A stretch of DNA of 64,000 bases from Nostoc sp. NMS8 (GTDB lineage: Bacteria; Cyanobacteriota; Cyanobacteriia; Cyanobacteriales; Nostocaceae). The notes under the pieces were generated by a model. That model did not search any database. It saw nothing but the letters and a program-made list of their open reading frames with translations, and was not told the origin of the DNA. This document shows, one piece after another, positions 39,278 to 49,160 of the stretch. The number at the start of each line of letters is the position of its first letter. Within the stretch, counting starts at the first letter, position 1. The stretch covers positions 244,070 through 308,069 of the forward strand of contig NZ_JABXKK010000098.1 in the NCBI RefSeq assembly GCF_017115045.1, given 5' to 3'. A program made the translations under genes and the position numbers.

Positions 39278-40327
39278 CTACAATGTAATTAAGCTACTCT
39301 GCTCTGTATATTCGGAAATAACTAGTTTGTGAAAGCGAATAGTATCTTCCAACATAGATTCAAATTTGAGTACTATTAAGTCAACGCCAACGGCTTCGTA
39401 TTCTTTCAGACGTTGAATAATAGTATAGCGATCGCCAACCAGTTGAGCAGATAAACCAAGATTGGCTTCAATGGTTTGACTGATATCTAGTTTGTTGTGG
39501 GCAACTACGTTAGGATCGATTTGCTCTTGAAAGTACTTAATCTGCTCTTGATCCGCAGAACGATAAATCGCTTCTAATCTGGCTTCAGCTTGGGCAGTAT
39601 GTTCACGAACGATCGCAAAGGCACTCATTGCTACTTTAATCTGACGACCGTAGCGATCGCTAGCCAATGTTTTCACTTTCTGCACCAATGCTGCCGTTTT
39701 CTCTGGTTCATCAGCGTTGATAAATAGATAATCTCCCAGACGAGCCGCAAGGTTAATTGCCCTGTCTGATTCCCCAGCAATGAAAATCGGTGGTGTTGGT
39801 GTCGGCCGATCTGTGAGAATACCACCTTTAATAGTGTAGTATTTGCCAACATAATTAAAGTCTTCAACTGTCCACAGCCCCTTGATTACCTCAATATACT
39901 CTTCTAATCGGGCGTAGCGATCGCTGTGAGGTAGCCAGATATCTCCATAGCTTTCTACTTCTAATTTCCACCAGCCTGCAATCCCACTGAGAGCAAATCT
40001 GCCGTTACTAAGTTGATTTTGAATGTTTGCACTCAAATTGGCCACCACCGCAGGCAATTTAAAACCAGGTTGTACAGCCGCAACAATCTTGATCTTCTTG
40101 GTGTTCAAACTTACTAAAGCTGCTGTAATCCAAGCATCAGCGACATTATAGTTAGGCCCATGAACTGCATTTAAGTAATGTTCAGGAATGTAATAGAAGT
40201 CATAACCTAACTCATCTGCTTGAACTGCCAGTTTGACCAAATCTTGTGTAGATAAATTAGCCTCATGGTTGACAACCCGCAACCATCCACCACAGACAGG
40301 CGACCAAATTCCAAACTGAAGTGCCAT
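39278..40327 (-). CDS. LLM-class flavin-dependent monooxygenase (SsuD/SfnG family)
   Basis: A 349-residue bacterial-luciferase-like protein: MALQFGIWSPVCGGWLRV, LAVQADELGYDFYYIPEHYLN, LSNGRFALSGIAGWWKLEVESYGD and RYARLEEYIEVIKGLWT are the standard blocks of two-component alkanesulfonate/sulfone monooxygenases using FMNH2. It would cleave a C-S bond to release sulfite. It is 23 bp upstream of the LysR fusion in the same direction, so the two are likely co-transcribed. The exact substrate is not predictable. Confidence 0.85.
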   Translation of the reverse strand: MALQFGIWSPVCGGWLRVVNHEANLSTQDLVKLAVQADELGYDFYYIPEHYLNAVHGPNYNVADAWITAALVSLNTKKIKIVAAVQPGFKLPAVVANLSANIQNQLSNGRFALSGIAGWWKLEVESYGDIWLPHSDRYARLEEYIEVIKGLWTVEDFNYVGKYYTIKGGILTDRPTPTPPIFIAGESDRAINLAARLGDYLFINADEPEKTAALVQKVKTLASDRYGRQIKVAMSAFAIVREHTAQAEARLEAIYRSADQEQIKYFQEQIDPNVVAHNKLDISQTIEANLGLSAQLVGDRYTIIQRLKEYEAVGVDLIVLKFESMLEDTIRFHKLVISEYTEQSSLITL

Positions 40328-41042
40328 AAATCTTTTTCCTGTGCCTTTTTTTACGAGACATTCAATAAACTACTATATCTATATCTCTTTGCCGTTGTTT
40401 AGTAGCTCAGACTACCACATTTATTTCTGCTGTGTACAGTTGCAGATGATACATGAAAAGCAGTTTCTTATTACGATATGGAATAGTATAGATATTTTGT
40501 TGAGTCCTGATTCCTGAGTGCCTTCGCTGAATCAGGATAACAGCCAGCAAAATAAAAAATAATAAAATACTCGGCAAAATTAGGCTGTATTCCAAAATGG
40601 AATATGGAAATGGAATTTAAGTATATCGAATCACGACATCAGAAAAATTGTTGTGATAGAGTCTGATTCATCCAAAACTACGGTAGGACTATCGGGTTAT
40701 GGTATATTATTGCCATTAGAGATTTGTCTACTTGTAAACTCAGAGTAGTTTCCAACCGCTCTCAAGCTTTCGATTTTGACTAAGATTTTGCCTTATCAAG
40801 TTTTAGCTGATTTGTTAGTGATGACAAATTCGGCTTTGTTGCATCACTTGCAATACAGTTCGGTTAAGATCCCCCCGCCTACGGCGACCCCCTTAAAAAG
40901 GGGGTAAATAGGAGGAAAAGCCCCCCTTTTTTAAGGGAGGTTGGGGGGATCTCCGAGAGCCAAATATACTAACCGAACCCTATTGGCATCACTTGCAAAC
41001 TTAGATAAATAACCAAACAATTTCAATTACAAACGCACAATT
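40328..41042. other. Divergent regulatory region of the sulfur cluster
   Basis: A 715-bp gap between two oppositely oriented monooxygenase genes. TATTCCAAAATGGAATA (40,588-40,604) is a palindrome of the T-N11-A type bound by LysR proteins, with a nearby related TATGGAATAGTATAG (about 40,477). STRR-like text (GAGTCCTGATTCCTGAGTGC) occurs near 40,505, and a GATCCCCC palindrome at 40,868. A 62-codon minus-strand frame (40,407-40,595) in this region is not believed to be a gene. Confidence 0.5.
40868..40951. repeat. GATCCCCC palindromic repeat, copy 3
   Basis: GATCCCCCCGCC...CCCCCTTAAAAAGGGGG...CCCCCCTTTTTTAAGGGAGG...GGGGGGATC has the same two-hairpin design as the copies at 31,165 and 32,459. 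It lies 90 bp upstream of the SfnG-like gene. Confidence 0.8.
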
Positions 41043-42140
41043 ATGGTAGATATTAAATTCGCATACTGGATTCCCAACGTTAGCGGTGGGTTAGTTGTTA
41101 GTAAAATTCCCCAACGCACAGATTGGACTTATGAATATAATGCTCAACTAGCTCAGACTGCTGAAGAAGTTGGATTTGAATATGGTCTAGCACAAGCCAG
41201 ATTTATCGCCAGCTACGGCGCTGAGTACCAGCTAGAGGCATTTACAACAGTGTCGGCTCTAGCTCCTGTCACCAAAAAATTGAAGTTGATTGCAGCAGTT
41301 CACCCTGGATTGTGGCATCCGGGAGTAGTTGCCAAAATCGGTGCCAGTATTGATTTTCTCTCTAACGGTCGGTTTGCTCTGAATGTAGTTAGCGGCTGGT
41401 TCAAAGACGAATTCACTATATATGGTGAACATTGGTTAGATCATGACGAACGTTATCGTCGTTCAGAAGAATTTATCCGGGTTCTCAAAGGTTTGTGGAC
41501 TGAGGATGAATTTCACTTCAAGGGCGACTTTTACCGCATTAACGGCGGTTGGGTGAAGCCTAGACCAGTTAATCAGAATCCCCACCCGGAAATATTCCAA
41601 GGTGGTAACTCCAAAGCCGCGCGGCGGATGGCTGGCCGCGTCTCTGATTGGTATTTTATGAATGGCAACACCATAGAAGGTGTGAAAGAGCAGATTGCAG
41701 AAGTATCTGAATTAGCGAGTCAAGAAGGACGCACAATTAAGTTTGGTCTGAATTCCTTTATCATCGTGCGAGATACGGAAGCGGAAGCCCATGAAGTGTT
41801 GCGCGATATTATTGCCCAAGCTGATGTAGAAGCCGTGAAAGGATTTGGCGAAGCGGTGAAACAGGCGGGATCTTCGACTCGTGAACGTGAGGGAATGTGG
41901 GCAAATTCCAATTTTGAAGACTTGGTGCAGTATAACGATGGCTTCCGTTCCGGCTTGATTGGTACAGCTGAACAAGTAGCTGAAAAGATTCGCCAGTTCC
42001 ATGAAGTGGGAGTTGATTTAATTCTTGGTGGCTTCTTACACTACACAGATGATTTGCCAGCATTTGGTAAGACAGTAATCCCACTTGTGCGCGAACTTAA
42101 ATCTAATCGTCGGAAATCTGATGAGTTAGTTGGGGTGTAA
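41043..42140 (+). CDS. sfnG: Dimethylsulfone monooxygenase (SfnG-like)
   Basis: A 365-residue flavin-dependent monooxygenase: KFAYWIPNVSGGLVVSKIPQRTDW, LAQTAEEVGFEYGLAQARF, FLSNGRFALNVVSGWFKDEFTIYGEHWLDHDERYRRSEEFIRVLKGLW and the C-terminal VGVDLILGGFLHYTDDLPAFGKTVIPLVREL are strongly SfnG-like. The reaction is FMNH2-dependent oxidation of dimethylsulfone to methanesulfinate. It starts the forward arm of the cluster; SfnB-like follows after 165 bp. It is likely induced during sulfate limitation. Confidence 0.85.
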   Translation: MVDIKFAYWIPNVSGGLVVSKIPQRTDWTYEYNAQLAQTAEEVGFEYGLAQARFIASYGAEYQLEAFTTVSALAPVTKKLKLIAAVHPGLWHPGVVAKIGASIDFLSNGRFALNVVSGWFKDEFTIYGEHWLDHDERYRRSEEFIRVLKGLWTEDEFHFKGDFYRINGGWVKPRPVNQNPHPEIFQGGNSKAARRMAGRVSDWYFMNGNTIEGVKEQIAEVSELASQEGRTIKFGLNSFIIVRDTEAEAHEVLRDIIAQADVEAVKGFGEAVKQAGSSTREREGMWANSNFEDLVQYNDGFRSGLIGTAEQVAEKIRQFHEVGVDLILGGFLHYTDDLPAFGKTVIPLVRELKSNRRKSDELVGV

Positions 42141-42305
42141 ATCGCCATTGAGCCAAACTGTTGAGATCGCGGCAAAACGTGACGCAGACATCAAAAGCTG
42201 ATTGCATAAACTTCCTAAATTTGGGATAACTCTGCGTACCTTTGCGTTTTCCTTAGCGTTCCTCTGCGTTTTAAAGATGATCAATCACAATCAAGGAGTT
42301 TTATC

Positions 42306-43514
42306 ATGACATCAGTAATTAATACCGAACAAAAAGCCCATATTATTCGGGATGACAAAGAAGCGATCGCGATCGCTCACGAATTAGCTGCGGAGTTTGC
42401 CAAGGGAGACTCAGAACGCGATCAAACTCGGCGTTTACCTGCTGAGGAAGTAGAAAAGTTCTCCCAGAGTGGATTATGGGGAATTACAGTCTCGAAAGAA
42501 TACGGCGGTGCTTTTGTCTCAAGTGCCACCCTGGCAGAAGTAGTTAAAATCATTTCCGAAGCCGACTCCAGCCTCGGTCAAATTCCCCAAAACCACCTCT
42601 ACATGGTCGAAGCAGTCCGATTGGATGGTACAGATGAGCAGAAAAAGTTCTTCTTTGATTTGGTTCTACAAGGTAAGCGCTTTGGTAATGCCTTCTCGGA
42701 AGTAGGTACTAAATCTGTCACCGATGTGCAGACAAAGTTAACACCACATGGTTCTGACTTCGTACTCAACGGACGCAAATACTACTCTGCTGGGGCATTA
42801 CTAGCACATTGGGTTCCCGTCATTGCCAGTAATCCAGATGGTAAGACAGTAGTGGCATTTGTCGAAAGAGATGCCGAAGGATTAACCCTACTTGATGATT
42901 GGACGAGCTTCGGACAGCGTACCACTGCTAGCGGTACTACCATTATTGAAAATGTGAAAGTCAAGGCAGAACATGTGATTCCGCACTACTTGGCTTTTGA
43001 AAGGGCTACTCCAATGGGTGCGATCGCGCAAATCATCCAAGCTGCTGTAGACGTGGGAATTGCTAAAGCCGCAGTCCGTGACACCATCCACTTTGTTCGC
43101 AACTATACCCGCCCTTGGGTTGACAGCAATTTAGAAAAAGGTTACGAAGATCCGCTGACACTGTACAACTTAGGCAATGTTCAAATTCAGGTTCACGCTT
43201 CTGAAGCATTGCTGCGTCGTGCAGGCGAATTTCTTGACGTTGCCAACGAGTCAGGTTTAGAAGAACTCAAGGTAGTTGAAGCATCGATCGCAGTTGCCGA
43301 AGCCAAAGCCTTAGCCACCGAAGCATCACTATTAGCTACTAACAAGTTGTTTGAACTAGCAGGTACTAAGTCCACATTGGAGGAATTCAACTACAATCGC
43401 CACTGGCGAAATGCCCGCGCTCACACACTCCACGATCCCGTGCGCTGGAAATACTACGCTGTTGGTAACTACTTCCTCAATGGTGTCTATCCCCCGCGCC
43501 ATCCTTGGTTGTAA
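42306..43514 (+). CDS. sfnB: SfnB-family sulfur acquisition oxidoreductase (acyl-CoA dehydrogenase fold)
   Basis: A 402-residue protein: LPAEEVEKFSQSGLWGITVSKEYGGAFVSSATLAEVVKIISEADSSLGQIPQNH, VTDVQTKLTPHGSDFVLNGRKYYSAGALLAHWVPVIA, and the C-terminal ARAHTLHDPVRWKYYAVGNYFLNGVYPPRHPWL are as in SfnB/DszC-like flavoproteins. It resembles desulfurising monooxygenases that use reduced flavin. AAGGAG lies upstream. With SfnG it would process organosulfur compounds such as sulfones. Confidence 0.88.
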   Translation: MTSVINTEQKAHIIRDDKEAIAIAHELAAEFAKGDSERDQTRRLPAEEVEKFSQSGLWGITVSKEYGGAFVSSATLAEVVKIISEADSSLGQIPQNHLYMVEAVRLDGTDEQKKFFFDLVLQGKRFGNAFSEVGTKSVTDVQTKLTPHGSDFVLNGRKYYSAGALLAHWVPVIASNPDGKTVVAFVERDAEGLTLLDDWTSFGQRTTASGTTIIENVKVKAEHVIPHYLAFERATPMGAIAQIIQAAVDVGIAKAAVRDTIHFVRNYTRPWVDSNLEKGYEDPLTLYNLGNVQIQVHASEALLRRAGEFLDVANESGLEELKVVEASIAVAEAKALATEASLLATNKLFELAGTKSTLEEFNYNRHWRNARAHTLHDPVRWKYYAVGNYFLNGVYPPRHPWL

Positions 43515-43958
43515 TTGCGGCATTCTCTACTGGGGTGACTCAATTTTGAATTTTAGATTTTAGATTTTGGGTCTCGTAAAGAAGCGGAATGAAGCAATCG
43601 TAAGGGCTGGGATTGCTTCTCTCCGAGACGCTCCGCGAACGCTTCGCTCGCAATGACTGTAAATATTTTTGTCTGACTACTTATCTGAACTGTATTGGTA
43701 TATCGATTCTTTTACCAATGGTCTGCGATCGCCTCTTTAAAACTAGCTAGGCAAAATTAGCGAATGGGAGTACCTTTACTGCATACTACGATAATTCGAT
43801 CAACATATAGTATGATATTTGCATTTATTTCTACTAGAAACAAAAAACTCTTATTCCTCCGTGTCCTCTGTGGTGCGATTTTCTATGACCTCTGCGTAAG
43901 TCATGAGGTCTGATAATGTGTTGGCTTAACTACTATTGCTTGTCAGGAGGCAGGTCTG
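43515..43958. other. Intergenic repeats upstream of arylsulfatase
   Basis: GAAGCAATC (43,591-43,599) and GATTGCTTC (43,611-43,619) form a 9-bp inverted repeat, followed by the GC-rich text CGAGACGCTCCGCGAACGC (to about 43,657), a repeat type common in Nostoc genomes. Around 43,855-43,905 the phrases CCTCCGTGTCCTCTGTGG and CCTCTGCGTAAGTCA recur from other gaps. No gene is present. Confidence 0.5.
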
Positions 43959-46385
43959 TTGAACAGAAAACGAAATTCATCATTCATTCAAAAAGTCAAG
44001 CAAAAACTTGTTTCACCCATCGCTTGGTTAGCACTGGTTGCGTTTAGCATCTTGCTAGTTATTAGCACAACGATCGCTAGCAGTTTCGCCCAGAACCCTG
44101 CTCAGGAAGCAGGTGATATAAGTACACAAGCCTATGCGGGATTTAAAGGCAAAATCGGCAGAACCTTTGCAGAATCAACACCTTGGTGGACTCCACAGCC
44201 ACCATCAGCCAAAACATCTCTAGCTTCATCCCCTATTACCGCAGCGCCAAAAGAGGCCCCCAATATTGTAGTTTTCCTAATTGACGATCTGGGGTTTTCC
44301 GATTTAGGCCCCTACGGCTCAGAAATTAGTACACCGAATATTGATAAATTGGCAGCTAACGGACTGCGGTTTAGCAACTTCACCACCCATCAGCTTTGTT
44401 CTCCTACAAGAGCCTCTTTACTGACGGGATTAAATGCCCACTCTGCGGGTGTTGGTTGGGTTGCTGAGGGAAACCCTGGTTTTCCCGGTTATGCGGGTGA
44501 AATTCAGAGTAATGTCGTGACTCTGACAGAAACTTTACGTAACAACGGCTATTCCACCCTGCTGACAGGTAAGTGGCATTTGACTCAGACTTACGATCGC
44601 ACCGCCACTGCTTCCTTCAATTCCTGGCCGTTACAGCGGGGGTTTGAACATTTCTTTGGTTTCTTAGATGGATTGGAACATCCCCAGACACCCCATATTC
44701 TCTACGAAGACAATAAAGCGATTTCAGTCGATCGCTATCCTGAGAACTTCCTCACCACCGATTACTGGACAGAAAAAGCGATCGCATTGCTCAAACAAGC
44801 AAAAACGAAGTCTCCAGACAAGCCATTTTTCTTGTATTTTGCTAACAATGCTGTTCATTCACCGTTTAATATTCATCCAGCAGACCTCGCCAAATATCAA
44901 GGCAAGTATGATGCTGGCTGGGACGTGCTACGCCAACAACGCTATCAGAAGCAACTTACATCAAAGCTAATTCCTGCTGACACTCAACTACCACCCCAAA
45001 ATCCGGGGGTTAAGGCTTGGGATACACTATCGACTGAGGATAAAAAGCTATTTGCTCGTTATCAAGAGGCCTATGCAGCCTTTGTTGATAACTTAGATCA
45101 AAACTTTGGCAAACTCTATGACTATTTAGAGTCAATCAAGCAACTCGACAACACAATTATTATTGTTGCTTCTGATAATGGCGGTTCTGGAGAAGGCGGG
45201 GCAAATGGTACAACGAATGTAGCTCGTCATTACTCCGGTTTACCAGACGATAAAGCCCTAGATATCAGTCGGTTTGAGTTGATTGGTAGTCCTCAGACTG
45301 CGCCTCACTATCCTATTGGCTGGGCAACGGTTTCCAATACACCCTTAAAGCGGTACAAGTTCTTTACTCTTGGGGGCGGTAGACGGAATCCATTGATTGT
45401 TTCCTATCCAGCAAAAATCAAAGAGCGGGGCGCTACCCGCACACAATTTACGCACATCACAGATATTACACCTACCATCCTGGAATTAACGGGGATTAAG
45501 CATCCTGACAAGTTTAATGGCAAACCGACAAAACCGCTGGAAGGTATTAGCTTTGCCTATCTCTTGAATGATGCCAATGCGCCGGAACAAAGAACTGAAC
45601 AATACTATGAAAATTCCGGTAATCGAGGGTATTACAAAGATGGTTGGTATGCTGTCACCGAACATCAGACTGGGAAACCATTTAGTGATTCTGAGTGGCA
45701 ATTATACAACCTGAACAAAGATTACTCTGAAAGCAACAATCTGGCGAAGGAGTATCCAGAGAAAGTCCAAGAACTGGCAGCAGACTTTGATGCGGCGGCA
45801 TTTAAGTATCAAGTTTATCCCCTGTTAGAATCCCCGCAACATGGAGGAGTACCACCTTATATCAAGGAGAAAGTCAAACCGAAAACATTCCATGCGGGTG
45901 ACTCGGTACTAGAACCGGATATTTTGCCCTTGGTGAGCGATCGCGATTATACCATCCAGGTGCAGGCTCAGTATAAAGCAGGCGATCGCGGGGTAATTCT
46001 GGCCCACGGCGGACAAGAAGCTGGTTACATCTTTTATATTGACGATGGCAAGCTGTTCTATGAACACAATAACTATGGTCAGTCGATTAAATTTCCCCCA
46101 GTCTCGCTACAGCCAGGTAAACTTAACATCGATTTGAATTACGATGCACTGGGCAAACGCCAGGGATCTGGAACACTCTCTGTCAACGGTAAGCAAGTCG
46201 CAGCAGGTAAGCTAGGGCTAACCTTTGGTGGCTTTCCTTACGAAGGATTGGACATCGGTAAAGATGCCCGTAGCCCCGTATCATGGGATCTCTACAAAAA
46301 ATATGGGGTCTTTAAATACACGGGTGCGATCGAGCAAGTCAAATACGTACCGGGTTCCCCCGCGCCTGATGCTAAAGGGGAGTAG
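43959..46385 (+). CDS. Arylsulfatase (type I, formylglycine)
   Basis: An 808-residue exported enzyme with a TTG start preceded by AGGAGG. Residues about 15-45 are a membrane/signal segment (IAWLALVAFSILLVISTTIASSFAQ). The sulfatase signature is LCSPTRASLLTGLNAHSAG, where C147 is the residue converted to formylglycine. Metal ligands appear as VVFLIDDLGFSDLGPYG and IIVASDNGGSGEGG, and GKWHLTQ is the second signature. The C-terminal 170 residues form a beta-rich extra domain. It hydrolyses sulfate esters to free sulfate outside the cytosol, completing the scavenging cluster. Confidence 0.93.
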   Translation: MNRKRNSSFIQKVKQKLVSPIAWLALVAFSILLVISTTIASSFAQNPAQEAGDISTQAYAGFKGKIGRTFAESTPWWTPQPPSAKTSLASSPITAAPKEAPNIVVFLIDDLGFSDLGPYGSEISTPNIDKLAANGLRFSNFTTHQLCSPTRASLLTGLNAHSAGVGWVAEGNPGFPGYAGEIQSNVVTLTETLRNNGYSTLLTGKWHLTQTYDRTATASFNSWPLQRGFEHFFGFLDGLEHPQTPHILYEDNKAISVDRYPENFLTTDYWTEKAIALLKQAKTKSPDKPFFLYFANNAVHSPFNIHPADLAKYQGKYDAGWDVLRQQRYQKQLTSKLIPADTQLPPQNPGVKAWDTLSTEDKKLFARYQEAYAAFVDNLDQNFGKLYDYLESIKQLDNTIIIVASDNGGSGEGGANGTTNVARHYSGLPDDKALDISRFELIGSPQTAPHYPIGWATVSNTPLKRYKFFTLGGGRRNPLIVSYPAKIKERGATRTQFTHITDITPTILELTGIKHPDKFNGKPTKPLEGISFAYLLNDANAPEQRTEQYYENSGNRGYYKDGWYAVTEHQTGKPFSDSEWQLYNLNKDYSESNNLAKEYPEKVQELAADFDAAAFKYQVYPLLESPQHGGVPPYIKEKVKPKTFHAGDSVLEPDILPLVSDRDYTIQVQAQYKAGDRGVILAHGGQEAGYIFYIDDGKLFYEHNNYGQSIKFPPVSLQPGKLNIDLNYDALGKRQGSGTLSVNGKQVAAGKLGLTFGGFPYEGLDIGKDARSPVSWDLYKKYGVFKYTGAIEQVKYVPGSPAPDAKGE

Positions 46386-46582
46386 GGGTTAACAATTCAA
46401 AATGACGCTCGTGACGCTCGCAGACTCGCTAACGCTGCGCTAACAAAATTAAAGAAATTTCAGAGGGGATTTAAACCCGACTGAAATGGGTGCTACATGT
46501 AGATTGCAGGTTCTTAAACCCTTTAATTTATGATAAGTAGTGTCTCTGCGTCTCAACTAGTTAGAGTTGTTTTTGTTTGTAG

Positions 46583-46607
46583 AGTGCGCTTCCATTGGAG
46601 GCGCACT
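46583..46607 (+). terminator. Terminator-like hairpin after arylsulfatase
   Basis: AGTGCGC (46,583-46,589) and GCGCACT (46,601-46,607) are followed by TTTGTTTAGC TTTTTT. It lies 200 bp past the stop and 85 bp before the next gene. Confidence 0.55.
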
Positions 46608-46692
46608 TTTGTTTAGCTTTTTTAACTTGTAGTACATTAACTGGTTCTATATAATACAATAGCCTCAGCTTTAGCAAATAATTGGAGGTAAA

Positions 46693-48132
46693 ATGGTTTC
46701 TAATCAAAATATAACTGATGTTACTGATAATGATTGGAATTTAGATGCAAGTAGGACACTAATTCAAGCACTGATCAAAGATTTTTATAAAAATAATTTA
46801 AATAGTTTTACAGATCCTCTTAAACAAGAAGAATTAATTGCAGCAGGAAAAGAAATATCTCAAATAATTATCTTGTTTAATAGACTGCAAAAACTCATCA
46901 ATATAAACGCACCACAAAATATTTGGTGGGATAGAATACCGAGGCTATTTATACCCGACAATAGGGATAAAACTCAAAGAGAACTGACTGAACTATCTAA
47001 AGCTTTAATATTTGCCATAGAAGCTCTGCGCGAATCCTCATCGAATATAAATATTGCTCAAGCTATTAGATTTGACGTTGAACAAATCGTTTGCAAATAT
47101 GAGCATCCTTTCACAGGATTTATTATTAACCCATTTCTCTCAGTCCACCGTTCGCCCTCAACGACGACTAAGGTAATCTTTGGACTTATCAGTGCAATTT
47201 TCATCTATGGAGGAATTACTTCTTCTTCTATCGCCGGACTTTGGATTTTTTCAGAACTTGCTAATTATTATAATAACAATAATTATAATACAAATAGAAA
47301 AATATTACAAAATGAAATAAAAGAAATTCAAAAATATACAGATAACCGAGTAGAGCAAATTCAAAATAATGCTGAACAACAAAGTCAGCCAGAAAGCAAA
47401 AATCCCACTTCTGCAAATGATATTAATAAATTAAAACAAAGTAAAGAAGAAATTAAAGAGTTAAGTATAATATCGCAAAAAAATGCAGAATTTAAGAGTA
47501 CAGAACTAACAACACTAAATAGTAATCTTGCTGAATTAAACGCACAATATAGCAAAAGGCAAGCTGCAAACGAGAAATATAATGAATTTCTTCTCCAACT
47601 AAGTTTAGCTATTGCGGCAGGAACATTAGGTAGTATTATCAGTATTTTAATCAGGATTGAAGAATTTCAGAAAAAGAAATATTCTGACCCACTAACTCCA
47701 TTTCTTGTTGGTGCTTTTAAACCAATGATTGGAGGAGCATTTTCTGTTTTATTTTTAGCCTTAATTAACTCTGGAATAATCTTAATGTTTATTAATCCAA
47801 GTGTCTTTAAGCTCAATCCAACTACCAATCAAGAATCATCTCAAGACCAACAAAGGTCTCTAATTTTTGTAATAGCATTCGTTGTTGGTTTTAGTGAAAG
47901 ACTTGCAAAAGATTTTATAGGTAAAGCAGAAGAAATAGCAGGTGCTAACCGAGATAACCTGGAATATAAACCAGTCACTCAGGAATTATCAAGCGATGTA
48001 GATAGTTTAAATACGTTGCCAATAAAAGCAGCTAATAGTGCAGTTGCTTCAAATAAACTGCCAAATAAAGTAGATGGTAATGATTTGCTAAATGTTGTAG
48101 AAAATTTAAACTCTAGCAAAGGCGATCGCTAA
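46693..48132 (+). CDS. Conserved membrane protein of unknown function with coiled coil (479 aa)
   Basis: Four hydrophobic segments are seen: about 160-190 (VIFGLISAIFIYGG...IAGLWIF), 300-320 (LSLAIAAGTLGSIISILI), 345-365 (GGAFSVLFLALINSGIILM) and 395-415 (SLIFVIAFVVGFSERLA). Between the first two lies a Gln/Asn/Lys-rich coiled coil (200-295). The blocks 'TLGS-ISILIRIEEF', 'PFLVGAFKPMIGG' and 'FVVGFSERLAKDFI' resemble a widespread cyanobacterial membrane family of unknown role. It has an AT-rich, Asn-rich composition relative to its neighbours, which may reflect transfer. It has a strong GGAGG upstream. Confidence 0.65.
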   Translation: MVSNQNITDVTDNDWNLDASRTLIQALIKDFYKNNLNSFTDPLKQEELIAAGKEISQIIILFNRLQKLININAPQNIWWDRIPRLFIPDNRDKTQRELTELSKALIFAIEALRESSSNINIAQAIRFDVEQIVCKYEHPFTGFIINPFLSVHRSPSTTTKVIFGLISAIFIYGGITSSSIAGLWIFSELANYYNNNNYNTNRKILQNEIKEIQKYTDNRVEQIQNNAEQQSQPESKNPTSANDINKLKQSKEEIKELSIISQKNAEFKSTELTTLNSNLAELNAQYSKRQAANEKYNEFLLQLSLAIAAGTLGSIISILIRIEEFQKKKYSDPLTPFLVGAFKPMIGGAFSVLFLALINSGIILMFINPSVFKLNPTTNQESSQDQQRSLIFVIAFVVGFSERLAKDFIGKAEEIAGANRDNLEYKPVTQELSSDVDSLNTLPIKAANSAVASNKLPNKVDGNDLLNVVENLNSSKGDR

Positions 48133-48483
48133 TCCCAATTTGAAAATAATTGCGACAGATAGATTAATATAACCCAATACAGTTCAGAATAAGCAACAAA
48201 ACACTTGTAGAGACGCGATTTATCGCCGTCTCTCTAGCCGTCAAAATGAATTTAACAGACTACTAGATAACAGTTCCACACTTCCATCCCAATGATTGAT
48301 ACCGCCTTTTTATCAAGAGTTATAAAGGTTTTGTCAAAAGTTATTAAAATATTATATTGAAACAAGGGTTTTGGGCTTAAAACGCGAATGGCAGAGGAAT
48401 TCCAGAATTTTTCTCCCCTGCTCCCCGCTCCCTGCCCCCTGCTTCTTGGTCAGGAGTCAGAATCAATTAAGTGACTAAATTAA
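48133..48483. other. Intergenic stretch without genes
   Basis: It contains the phrase GTAGAGACGCGATTTATCGC (about 48,210), a repeat also seen as ACAGACGCGATGAATCGCGT inside pbpC (about 56,808), and C-rich text CCTGCTCCCCGCTCCCTGCC (about 48,415). No gene is seen. Confidence 0.4.
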
Positions 48484-48520
48484 GCTCCAGGTTGTCTGAT
48501 TATAAAAGACAACCTGGAGC
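48484..48520. terminator. Perfect 14-bp hairpin downstream of the EF-G fragment
   Basis: GCTCCAGGTTGTCT (48,484-48,497) and AGACAACCTGGAGC (48,507-48,520) pair perfectly around a 9-nt loop. On the minus strand it ends the EF-G fragment transcript. Confidence 0.65.
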
Positions 48521-48542
48521 GATGCTAATTGCTAATGTAGAT

Positions 48543-49025
48543 TTAAGACTGGCGATAGCAGGCAAACTCCATTGAAAAAGTAGCCATACCAGAAGTAAGC
48601 GATCGCAATTCTGTAGAATACCCAAACATTCGTGCTAGCGGTACTTCTGCCCGAATCACCGTGTATCCCTGCATTGTCTCGGAACCCAACAACAAACCTC
48701 GACGAGAGGATAAGTCACCCTGAACCCTTCCCATAAAATCGTTAGGTGTTTCCACCTCTACAAGCATAATGGGTTCGAGGATGTAGGGTTTTGCTTTAGC
48801 GATCGCACCTTCAATTGCTTGATGTGATGCTGACCGGAAAGCCAATTCTGAAGAGTCAATTGGGTGATAAGAACCACCATCCAGAACGACTTTCACCCCA
48901 GTTACCGGATAGCCATGCAGCTTTCCTGATTGCATCGCCTCACGGAAACCCTTCTCACACGCCGGGATATATTCTTTGGGAATCGCACCCCCAACCACCC
49001 GATTTTCAAAGACAAGGCTGATCAT
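48543..49025 (-). pseudogene. Elongation factor G fragment (domains IV-V only)
   Basis: The 160-residue frame reads FENRVVGGAIPKEYIPACEKGFREAMQSGKLHGYPVTGVKVVLDGGSYHPIDSSELAFRSASHQAI...ILEPIMLVEVETPNDFMGRVQGDLSSRRGLLLGSETM...FGYSTELRSLTSGMATFSMEF. This is clearly EF-G domain IV plus V. The GTPase domain (GHVD, NKMD) and domains II-III are absent, and no such sequence is found upstream to 49,160. It is probably a remnant of a duplicated fusA-like gene. The intact frame, the ATG and the perfect terminator leave room for a translated mini-protein. Confidence 0.8.
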
Positions 49026-49160
49026 ACAGAAAAACCGTTGATTGTTGCCCTAGCGACGTTTAGCCAGCGATACGAAATGAATTAAACGCAACCGCAGCTG
49101 CGACACTTTCAAAATACGTTTGGGCTGGGCACAATTTTGGAACTAATCCGACGATAGTTG

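Noticed and set aside
40407..40595. 62-codon minus-strand frame with a hydrophobic start
   Set aside because: It lies in a regulatory gap and overlaps the T-N11-A palindrome. Its middle translates STRR-like repeat text and there is no good ribosome binding site.
40868..40951. Terminator for the monooxygenase gene
   Set aside because: The structure is a copy of the GATCCCCC repeat family and lies upstream, not downstream, of the adjacent gene.
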